5,020 bases of DNA, taken from assembly GCA_030840515.1 (NCBI GenBank), contig JAVEEJ010000285.1, positions 1 through 5,020 of the forward strand, in the 5' to 3' direction. Numbering within the stretch: the stretch's first letter is position 1; each line of letters starts with the position of its first letter. The DNA is from Frankiaceae bacterium (GTDB taxonomy: Bacteria; Actinomycetota; Actinomycetes; JAVEEJ01). Under the pieces are notes generated by a model that was not told the DNA's origin, ran no database searches, and worked only from the letters and a program-made list of their open reading frames with translations. Shown in pieces: positions 1-5,020 of the stretch. A program made the translations under genes and the position numbers.

Positions 1-356
1 CGCACGCCGAGATCCGCGGGCGCGACCTGGTGTCCGGCCTGCCGAAGACGATCGTGGTGTCGGCGGAGGAGATCCGCAAGGCGATCGAGGAGCCGGTCAA
101 CGCGATCGTCGACGCGGTCAAGACCACCCTCGACAAGTGCCCGCCCGAGCTGTCCGGCGACATCATGGACCGCGGCATCGTGCTGACCGGCGGCGGCGCC
201 TTGCTCAAGGGGCTCGACGAGCGGCTGCGCCACGAGACCGGCATGCCGATCCACATCACCGACAACCCGCTCGACTCCGTCGCGCTCGGCTCGGGCAAGT
301 GCGTCGAGGAGTTCGAGAGCCTGCAGCAGGTCCTCATCTCCCAGCCGCGGCACTGA
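1..356 (+). CDS. mreB: Rod shape-determining protein MreB, C-terminal part (5' truncated by window)
   Basis: This is the final 117 residues of MreB, the bacterial actin homologue that polymerises on the inner face of the membrane and positions the Rod wall-synthesis complex. The first full codon is at base 3. The visible part begins EIRGRDLVSGLPK, the region before the last actin-like subdomain. It then has the conserved nucleotide-binding segment with the phosphate-2 loop (DRGIVLTGGGALLKGLDERL, the three glycines at 189-197) and the family C-terminus (ETGMPIHITDNPLDSVALGSGKCVEEF). It ends at TGA 354-356. Nothing is missing at this end, and the length after the GGG loop matches MreB. The neighbours mreC and mreD confirm MreB over the related actin-fold proteins Mbl, FtsA or DnaK. 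The N-terminus and the start codon lie outside the window. Confidence 0.97.
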   Translation, partial: HAEIRGRDLVSGLPKTIVVSAEEIRKAIEEPVNAIVDAVKTTLDKCPPELSGDIMDRGIVLTGGGALLKGLDERLRHETGMPIHITDNPLDSVALGSGKCVEEFESLQQVLISQPRH

Positions 357-364
357 TCCGCGGC
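344..364 (+). other. GC-rich inverted repeat (hairpin) spanning the mreB stop codon
   Basis: GCCGCGG at 344-350 is exactly complementary to CCGCGGC at 358-364, giving a 7-bp all-G/C stem with a 7-base loop (351-357) that contains the mreB TGA. The same bases also form a 9-bp direct repeat, CCGCGGCAC, at 345-353 and 358-366. No T-run follows, so this is not a classical intrinsic terminator. It could modulate mRNA processing or decay between mreB and mreCD, or it may simply reflect high GC content. The pairing is seen directly; any function is inferred. Confidence 0.45.
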
Positions 365-381
365 ACAGCCGCAGCTGAGGG

Positions 382-1344
382 ATGAGGGACCGGAGGCGCT
401 CCAGGGTCGTGCTGGCCCTCCTCCTGCTGACCAGCTTCACCCTCATCACGCTCGACTACCGCTCGGGCTCCGGCTCGCCGCTGAGCCCGCTCCGAGGCGT
501 CGTGTCAGCAGTGGTGGGCCCGATCGAGCGAGCCGCCGCCGCGATCGTGCGCCCGGTGCGCGGCGCGCTCGACGACATCGGCAACCTGGGCAGCTCCAAG
601 AAGAAGATCGCCTCCCTGCAGGAGGAGAACGCGCGGCTCCGGGCACAGAACAACCAGGCCGATCTCTACGCCGCCCGGCTTCGTGAGATCGCGAAGGTCA
701 ACCACCTCTCAGGGGTGGGTCAGTACCGCATCGTCAAGGCTCAGGTCGTGGCGCTCGGCGACGCGTTGGGCTTCGAGTACACGGCGACGATCGACGCGGG
801 CACCAAGGACGGGATCAAGCCGGGGCTGACCGTCATCAACGGTGACGGGCTGGTGGGGCGGGTGAAGTCCGTCGGCCGCGACACCGCCACCGTGCTGCTC
901 GCGATCGACCCCATCTCCACGGTGTACGTCCGGCTGGAGGGGTCGCTGCGGGTGGGCGCGCTCACCGGTCAAGGCCAGGGCGAGCTGGACTTCCAGCTGC
1001 GCGACGCCAACGCGAAGGTGAAGAAGGGCGAGCGGCTCGTCACCTTCGGATCCCAGGGCAAGGGGCCCTTCGTCGCCGAAGTGCCCGTGGGCACCGTCAG
1101 CGCCGTCGAGTCGACCCCGGGCGCACTCACCCGCTCGGCCAAGGTCAAGCCCTTCGTCGACTTCGGAGCCTTGGACATCGTCGCGGTAGTCCTCGAGAGT
1201 CCGCGCACCATCCCGCGCGACTCGGTGCTGCCCCCCAAGCCGACGCCGAGCCCCACACCGTCCCAGCCGGCACCCAACCCGAGCGTCCCGGCCAACCCGT
1301 CGGGCACGCCCACCCCGTCGGCGACCCCCACCCGTCGCCCATGA
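382..1344 (+). CDS. mreC: Rod shape-determining protein MreC
   Basis: MreC is a bitopic membrane protein of the elongation complex. In studied systems its extracytoplasmic domain binds and activates PBP2. This 320-residue protein has an Arg-rich cytoplasmic start (MRDRRRSR), a transmembrane helix at about residues 9-26, and a coiled coil at about 73-109 (IASLQEENARLRAQ). The beta-barrel MreC domain follows, with DAGTKDGIKPGL (138-149), GLVGRV (156-161) and VPVGTV (234-239). The tail, residues 284-320, is disordered and has 15 prolines in 37 residues. Length is between B. subtilis MreC (about 290) and E. coli MreC (about 367). The start is ATG 382: an in-frame TGA at 376-378 rules out anything further upstream, and MRD plus Arg resembles actinobacterial MreC. 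Its only Shine-Dalgarno-like bases (GAGGG, 377-381) touch the ATG, so initiation may be weak. GTG 409, with GGAGG at 392-396, is a less likely start because it loses the basic anchor. The stop overlaps mreD by four bases. Confidence 0.96.
   Translation: MRDRRRSRVVLALLLLTSFTLITLDYRSGSGSPLSPLRGVVSAVVGPIERAAAAIVRPVRGALDDIGNLGSSKKKIASLQEENARLRAQNNQADLYAARLREIAKVNHLSGVGQYRIVKAQVVALGDALGFEYTATIDAGTKDGIKPGLTVINGDGLVGRVKSVGRDTATVLLAIDPISTVYVRLEGSLRVGALTGQGQGELDFQLRDANAKVKKGERLVTFGSQGKGPFVAEVPVGTVSAVESTPGALTRSAKVKPFVDFGALDIVAVVLESPRTIPRDSVLPPKPTPSPTPSQPAPNPSVPANPSGTPTPSATPTRRP
1231..1340 (+). other. C-rich, G-poor stretch encoding the MreC Pro/Ser/Thr tail
   Basis: By direct count, these 110 bases contain 63 C and 25 G, an unusual strand bias against the surrounding genes, where G and C are more balanced. 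The stretch encodes the proline-rich end of MreC and runs right up to the mreD start. C-rich, G-poor RNA is the typical binding substrate of the Rho termination factor, so the mRNA could act as a rut-like site if translation were interrupted here. The skew is seen; a Rho role is inference. The simplest explanation is the choice of CCN and ACN codons in a low-complexity tail. Confidence 0.5.
1341..1344 (+). promoter_or_regulatory. ATGA stop-start overlap, mreC/mreD
   Basis: The mreD ATG (1341-1343) overlaps the mreC TGA (1342-1344). With no ribosome-binding site upstream, this is a likely termination-reinitiation junction. It would tie MreD output to MreC output. Confidence 0.8.
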
Positions 1345-1853
1345 GGTGGAGCCGGGTCGTGCTCACCGGTCTGCTGCTGCTCACGGCGCTGCCGCTGCAG
1401 ACCGCCGTGCTGAGCCGGCTGCCGCTGCCCGGCGCCGCCCCGCAGCTGCCGCTCGTCGTGTGCCTCGCACTGGCGCTCGCCTACGGCCCGCTCGACGGGA
1501 TGGTGGTCGGCTTCGCCGGCGGCCTGCTGGTCGACCTCGCGCCGCCTTCTGACCATGCGGCCGGCCGGCTGGCGCTGGCGTGGACGGTCGCCGGCTACCT
1601 CGCGGGGCTGGCCTCGGAGGAGGTGCGGCGCTCCTCGTTCGCCCCGCTGCTTCTGGTCGGGGGCGCGGCCATCGTCGGCGGCGGCCTCTACGCCGGGGTG
1701 GGCGCCCTCCTCGGAGATGTGCGCATGGACCCGCACGCGCTGGCCCGGGCGCTTCCCGTCAGCGTCTTCTACGATGTGGTGCTCGCCCCGTTCGTCGTAC
1801 CCGCCGTGCTCTCGCTCGCCGCCCGGCTCGAGCCGGAAGCCGCACGAAGATGA
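1341..1853 (+). CDS. mreD: Rod shape-determining membrane protein MreD
   Basis: MreD is a small polytopic membrane subunit of the elongation complex that acts with MreC. The 170-residue product (E. coli MreD is about 162) is almost entirely hydrophobic. I place helices at roughly residues 6-24, 34-50, 53-67, 76-91, 101-123 and 138-160. The family-like core GFAGGLLVDLAPPSDHAAGR spans residues 57-76, with D65, D71 and H72 in the loop after helix three. The start is ATG 1341, sharing ATGA with the mreC stop; the start MRW is what I recall for actinobacterial MreD. The 20 bases upstream are C-rich and contain no Shine-Dalgarno sequence, so translation probably depends on ribosomes finishing mreC. 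A GAGGTGG (1344-1350) lies just inside the gene, 8 bases before an in-frame GTG at 1359. That is a possible secondary start, but it would drop the basic N-terminus. MreD sequences are poorly conserved, so the call rests on both context and topology. Confidence 0.93.
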   Translation: MRWSRVVLTGLLLLTALPLQTAVLSRLPLPGAAPQLPLVVCLALALAYGPLDGMVVGFAGGLLVDLAPPSDHAAGRLALAWTVAGYLAGLASEEVRRSSFAPLLLVGGAAIVGGGLYAGVGALLGDVRMDPHALARALPVSVFYDVVLAPFVVPAVLSLAARLEPEAARR

Positions 1854-1882
1854 CCAGACCCGACAGGCAGAAGACCACGTGA
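1850..1882 (+). CDS. Ten-codon reading frame linking mreD and mrdA (possible coupling peptide)
   Basis: ATG 1850 overlaps the mreD stop (ATGA, 1850-1853) and opens a frame encoding MTRPDRQKTT. Its TGA (1880-1882) overlaps the GTG start of mrdA (GTGA, 1879-1882). The frame therefore bridges the 25-base gap exactly, with a four-base overlap at each end. GGAAG at 1835-1839 gives a plausible, off-optimal ribosome-binding site 10 bases upstream of the ATG. The peptide resembles no domain I know and is too short to judge by composition. It may let ribosomes step from mreD to mrdA. It may be chance. Or it may mark a one-base frameshift that separated a longer PBP2 N-terminus, since the peptide is basic like a cytoplasmic N-terminal tail. 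The reading frame is certain; its translation is not. Confidence 0.3.
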   Translation: MTRPDRQKTT

Positions 1883-4068
1883 ACGAGCGCTCCAAGGCTC
1901 GGCTGTTCATCCTCAAGGTGACAGTGGCCTCGCTGCTGCTCACGCTCGGCGGACGCGTGTGGTTCCTTCAGGTGCTCGCGGGTGACCAGTACGCCGCGGC
2001 CGCTGCCAACAACAACCGGCGCGAGATCGTCGAACCCGCTACCCGCGGACGCATCCTGGACGTCATGGGCCGTCCGCTGGTGCAGAACCGCACCGCGCTC
2101 GTCGTCTCGGTGGACCGGATCAAGCTTCTGCGCCAGCCGCAGCACGGCGCCGTCGTACTCGCCCGCCTGGCTAAGGTCGTCCACCTGCCGCTGACCCAGC
2201 TGCGCAACAAGATGACGCTGTGCAGCTTCGTGACGAAGCCCGGCCACGAGAACAAGGTCGCCGCTCCGGAAGGGTGCTGGAACGGCTCCCCCTACCAGCC
2301 GATTCAGATCACCGATGGCGCCGACGACGCGATGGCCCAGCAGATCGAGGAGCAGCAGGAGCTGTTCCCGGGGGTGACGGCCAAGCTCGCCGCCGTGCGC
2401 GACTACCCCAAGCCGGACGCGGTCAACGCCGCGCACCTGCTCGGCTACCTCTCGCCGATCACCGACGCCGAGCTGAAGAAGGACCGCACCGGGGACGTCG
2501 TCCTGCAGGGAACCGAGCTCGTGGGACGAGCCGGACTGGAGAGCGTGTACGACGACTACCTGCGGGGCCGGCCAGCGAGCTCCACCGTCGCGGTGGACGC
2601 GCGCGGCGCTGTCACGGGAACCATCGCGGTGGACGCGGGCACGCCTGGTGCCTCGCTGGTGACGAACCTCGACGTGGAGGTGCAGCGCGCCACCGAGCTT
2701 GCGCTCGTGCACGCTGTGCAGCGGGCGCACGGCATGACCGACCGCGACGGCAAGCACTACAAGGCCGACAGCGCGGCCGCCGTCGTGCTCGACGTGACCA
2801 CCGGACGCGTCGTCGCCATGGCCAGCTACCCGACGTACGACCCGAATGTCTGGGTCGGTGGGATCTCGCAGAAGGACTACGCCGCCCTCTCCGACGAGAA
2901 GGCCGGTGTGCCGCTGCTGTTCCGGCCCACTCAGGGAGCGTTCGCCCCCGGCTCGACGTTCAAGCTCGTCTCCACCAGCGCCGCCGTCGAGGCGGGGTTC
3001 CCGCTCAACGGCACCTACGCCTGCCCCTCGAGCTATCGCATCGGCGGGCGGCAGTTCCACAACTTCGAGGGCGAGTCCTTCGGTGCGATGAACCTGCACA
3101 CCGCCCTGGTGCGCTCGTGCGACACGGTCTTCTACAAGTTCGCCTACGACGAGTGGCTGCACGACGAGCGGATCAAGAAGCCGCGCGAGGTCTTCGCGGC
3201 CATGGCGAAGGCCTGGCACCTCGGCGCGAAGACGGGCATCGACCTCGCTGATGAGCGACGTGGGCGCATCGCGTCACGCGCGTTCAAGCTCGCCAACTGG
3301 AAGCAGCTGAAAGCCCAGTGGTGCAAGGGCGCCCAGACCCGACCGAAGGGCAGCTACCTGCAGCGGCTGGACTTCGAGAACTGCGTCGACGGCTACCGCT
3401 ATCGCGCCGGTGACGCGGCTAACTTCGCGATCGGCCAAGGCGACACGCTGGTCACGCCGCTGCAGCTGGCGTCGGCCTACGCCGCGCTCGCGAACGGCGG
3501 GACGATCTACACGCCGCGGCTCGCCCGCGCGATCGTGGGGGCCGACGGCAAGGTGCTCAAGAGCTTCGCCCCGGTCGTCGCCGGGCACCTGCCGGTCAGC
3601 GCATCGGTGCTCGACTACATCCGGTCGGCGCTCGGGGGCGTCACCACGGAGCAGGGCGGCACGGCGCGCAACGCGTTCAACGGCTTCCCGCTGGGTCAGG
3701 TGCATGTCGCGGGCAAGACGGGCACCGCCGAGGTCGCCGGCAAGCAGGACACCTCGTGGTTCGCCTCCTTCGCACCCGTCGACCACCCGAAGTTCGCTGT
3801 CGTCGCCATGGTGACTCAGGGGGGCCAGGGCGCTCGGGTGGCGGCGCCCGCCGTGCGTGAGATCTACGACGCGATCTACGGCTTCGAAGGGGCCAAGGCC
3901 GCGTTCGCTGATGGACAGCTGCCCAAGGGGCTGCCCAAGATCGCGGCCGACGGCAGCGTCATCCCTCGACCGCTGATCACCTCACGGCCCACATCGAGCC
4001 CGAGCCCGACGGCCACCGCGCTGGACGCCCCGGCCATCGTCGAGCGGCGCTACCGAGGGGTGACGTGA
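1879..4068 (+). CDS. mrdA: Penicillin-binding protein 2 (class B, peptidoglycan D,D-transpeptidase)
   Basis: This enzyme cross-links glycan strands made by RodA during elongation; its catalytic domain lies outside the membrane. From GTG 1879 it is 729 residues (E. coli PBP2 is 633). A signal anchor spans about residues 9-33. The pedestal/dimerisation domain has RGRILDVMG (56-64) and the CWNGSPYQPI motif from residue 133. The transpeptidase domain has the nucleophile motif S359-T-F-K362, S413-C-D415 (the SxD form that I recall as usual in PBP2) and K613-T-G615. IGQGDT lies at 518-523. The six cysteines (115, 133, 382, 414, 482, 502) all fall outside the membrane. The last 30 or so residues are a Pro/Ser/Thr-rich tail. 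The frame stays open upstream inside mreD, but GTG 1879 places VNERSKARL directly before the anchor, as expected. The ribosome-binding site is weak (AGG at 1865-1867). The SxD motif and the rodA neighbour argue for PBP2 over the division enzyme FtsI. Confidence 0.96.
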   Translation: MNERSKARLFILKVTVASLLLTLGGRVWFLQVLAGDQYAAAAANNNRREIVEPATRGRILDVMGRPLVQNRTALVVSVDRIKLLRQPQHGAVVLARLAKVVHLPLTQLRNKMTLCSFVTKPGHENKVAAPEGCWNGSPYQPIQITDGADDAMAQQIEEQQELFPGVTAKLAAVRDYPKPDAVNAAHLLGYLSPITDAELKKDRTGDVVLQGTELVGRAGLESVYDDYLRGRPASSTVAVDARGAVTGTIAVDAGTPGASLVTNLDVEVQRATELALVHAVQRAHGMTDRDGKHYKADSAAAVVLDVTTGRVVAMASYPTYDPNVWVGGISQKDYAALSDEKAGVPLLFRPTQGAFAPGSTFKLVSTSAAVEAGFPLNGTYACPSSYRIGGRQFHNFEGESFGAMNLHTALVRSCDTVFYKFAYDEWLHDERIKKPREVFAAMAKAWHLGAKTGIDLADERRGRIASRAFKLANWKQLKAQWCKGAQTRPKGSYLQRLDFENCVDGYRYRAGDAANFAIGQGDTLVTPLQLASAYAALANGGTIYTPRLARAIVGADGKVLKSFAPVVAGHLPVSASVLDYIRSALGGVTTEQGGTARNAFNGFPLGQVHVAGKTGTAEVAGKQDTSWFASFAPVDHPKFAVVAMVTQGGQGARVAAPAVREIYDAIYGFEGAKAAFADGQLPKGLPKIAADGSVIPRPLITSRPTSSPSPTATALDAPAIVERRYRGVT
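4055..4060 (+). promoter_or_regulatory. Ribosome-binding site for rodA (GAGGGG)
   Basis: GAGGGG lies inside the last codons of mrdA, with its core about 5 bases before GTG 4065. It is the best-placed Shine-Dalgarno sequence in the window. It supports GTG 4065 over the in-frame ATG at 4131, which has nothing comparable upstream. Confidence 0.7.
4065..4068 (+). promoter_or_regulatory. GTGA stop-start overlap, mrdA/rodA
   Basis: The rodA GTG (4065-4067) overlaps the mrdA TGA (4066-4068). RodA and PBP2 act as a polymerase and cross-linker pair, so coupled translation would help match their amounts. Confidence 0.75.
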
Positions 4069-5020
4069 CGGGCTGGGGGTCGACGCCGCGCACCCTGGGC
4101 GCCGGCTCCCTCGCCCGACCACGACAGCGGATGTCGGCGCGGGCTCTGGCGCGCGAGTCGCCACTGCGCCGGCTGGACTGGGTGCTCCTGTTCGCCGTAC
4201 TCGCCCTCGCGATCCTCGGCTCGCTGCTCGTCTGGTCGGCCACCCGCAGCCACCAGGAGCAGGCCGGAGCCGACCCCGCGTACTACTTCAAGCGCCACCT
4301 CGTGAACCTCGTGATCGGCCTCGTCCTCGGCGCCGTCACGATGCTGGTCGACTACCGGGCGCTGCGGGCCTACGCGCCGTTCGTCTACGTGGGCTCGGTC
4401 TTCGGGCTGCTCGCCGTACTCGCCGTAGGAAAGACCATCAACGGCTCGCACTCGTGGATCGTGCTGCCTGCCGGCTTCCAGATCCAGCCGTCGGAGTTCG
4501 CCAAGGTCGCCATCGTGGTGGGCGGCGCCATGTTGCTGGGGGAGAAGCGCGACGGCGAGGACGAGCCGCGGTTCGGTGACATCTTCCAGATGCTGCTGCT
4601 CGTCGCCTTCCCGGTCGGGCTCATCATGCTGCAGCCCGACCTCGGCACCGTGATGGTGGTCGTCTTCATCCTCTTCGGGATGCTCGCCGTGTCCAACGCG
4701 CCGGCGCGCTGGCTCGTGGGGCTGCTGGTCGCGGGCTTCATCGGCGGGGCGCTGATCATCCAGGTGGGCCTGTTGAAGGACTACCAGATCAACCGCTTCA
4801 AGGCCTTCGCGAACCCGACCGCAGACACGCGAAGCGTCTCCTACAACCAGAACCAGGCGAAGATCACCATCGGGGCCGGCGGCGTATTCGGGAAGGGCCT
4901 GTTCCACGGCACGCAGACCGAGGGGCAGTTCGTCCCCGAGCAGCAGACCGACTTCGTGTTCACGGTCGCGGGGGAGGAGCTCGGCCTCGTGGGTGCGGGC
5001 GGGATCATCCTGCTCGTCGG
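4065..5020 (+). CDS. rodA: Peptidoglycan glycosyltransferase RodA (SEDS family), N-terminal part, truncated by window
   Basis: RodA polymerises lipid II into glycan strands in the membrane and works with PBP2. The frame stays open for 318 codons to the right edge, so the C-terminus is not seen. A 36-residue N-terminal tail precedes the first helix (about 39-58) and carries eight arginines and one acidic residue. Hydrophobic helices follow. Family motifs present include INGSHSWIVL with W131, QPSEFAK (141-147) and QPDLGT (190-195). The large-loop motif VPEQQTDFVFTVAGEELG contains D296, which matches the Asp essential for activity in E. coli RodA (D262). Nothing catalytic is missing in the visible part. 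FtsW, the division paralogue, is the main alternative; the position directly after mrdA in an mre operon favours RodA. GTG 4065 is chosen for its ribosome-binding site and the overlap with mrdA. ATG 4131 would remove 22 residues of the basic tail. Confidence 0.94.
   Translation, partial: MTGWGSTPRTLGAGSLARPRQRMSARALARESPLRRLDWVLLFAVLALAILGSLLVWSATRSHQEQAGADPAYYFKRHLVNLVIGLVLGAVTMLVDYRALRAYAPFVYVGSVFGLLAVLAVGKTINGSHSWIVLPAGFQIQPSEFAKVAIVVGGAMLLGEKRDGEDEPRFGDIFQMLLLVAFPVGLIMLQPDLGTVMVVVFILFGMLAVSNAPARWLVGLLVAGFIGGALIIQVGLLKDYQINRFKAFANPTADTRSVSYNQNQAKITIGAGGVFGKGLFHGTQTEGQFVPEQQTDFVFTVAGEELGLVGAGGIILLV

Noticed and set aside
344..364. Intrinsic terminator after mreB
   Set aside because: The stem is short, no T-run follows, and mreC starts 18 bases later in the same direction.
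1555..1878. Upstream in-frame extension of mrdA into mreD
   Set aside because: The extension is an out-of-frame reading of the conserved mreD membrane protein, full of Arg, Ser and Pro. It would put over 100 unrelated residues before the PBP2 signal anchor.
969..1943. 324-codon minus-strand frame opposite mreC and mreD
   Set aside because: It is low-complexity, hydrophilic and without a domain. It crosses three real gene boundaries and mirrors the codon bias of the + strand genes.
1759..3219. Long open frame of 486 codons on the minus strand, antisense to mrdA
   Set aside because: The product is rich in Arg, Gly, His, Val and Ala with no recognisable domain, and it lies opposite a conserved enzyme. 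Such frames are expected where GC is high and third positions are nearly all G or C.
2220..3251. 343-codon + strand frame inside mrdA
   Set aside because: It is an Arg/Ala/Gly-rich out-of-frame shadow of the transpeptidase gene, with no domain and no reason for initiation.
4050..4907. 285-codon minus-strand frame opposite rodA
   Set aside because: The product is rich in Asp, Glu, His, Arg and Gln because it is the complement of hydrophobic RodA codons. The + strand shows clear SEDS motifs here.
1..5020. A novel defence, mobile or biosynthetic system in the window
   Set aside because: All five main genes are recognisable members of the conserved elongation operon, in standard order. I see no foreign gene, repeat array, integrase or compositional break.

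Overview
The window is very GC-rich and tightly packed, with every gene on the + strand. It holds the cell-elongation (Rod complex) operon in the order mreB (3' end only), mreC, mreD, mrdA/pbp2 and rodA (5' part only). Gene order, the MreC start resembling actinobacterial MreC (MRD, then Arg-rich), the CWNGSPYQPI motif in PBP2 and the strong G/C bias at third codon positions point to a high-GC actinobacterium (Actinomycetota). A complete mre set suggests a lineage with lateral-wall or spore-wall MreB growth. Purely pole-growing mycobacteria and corynebacteria lack mreBCD. The genus cannot be fixed from this sequence.

Layout: bases 1-356 encode the last 117 residues of MreB. A 25-base gap follows, with a GC-rich inverted repeat whose loop contains the mreB stop codon. 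mreC (382-1344) encodes a single-pass membrane protein with a coiled coil, a beta-rich periplasm-like domain and a Pro/Ser/Thr-rich tail. mreD (1341-1853) overlaps mreC by ATGA and encodes a small polytopic protein. mrdA starts at GTG 1879, 25 bases after the mreD stop. A ten-codon reading frame fills that gap exactly, overlapping the mreD stop at one end and the mrdA start at the other. mrdA (1879-4068) encodes a 729-residue class B penicillin-binding protein with intact SxxK, SxD and KTG motifs. rodA starts at GTG 4065 within a GTGA overlap, has a good ribosome-binding site, and runs off the right edge.

How the genes work together: MreB filaments under the membrane organise the complex. MreC and MreD link MreB to the synthases and activate them. 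RodA polymerises lipid II into glycan strands, and PBP2 cross-links them. The overlapping stops and starts suggest a single mRNA with translational coupling, which would help keep membrane partners in proportion.

I see no mobile element, CRISPR array, RNA gene or unfamiliar protein family. The gene content is ordinary. The points worth a second look are local: the coupling relay before mrdA, the hairpin around the mreB stop, a C-rich rut-like stretch at the end of mreC, and three sequential cysteine pairs in PBP2. No promoter for the operon is visible; it probably lies upstream of the window.
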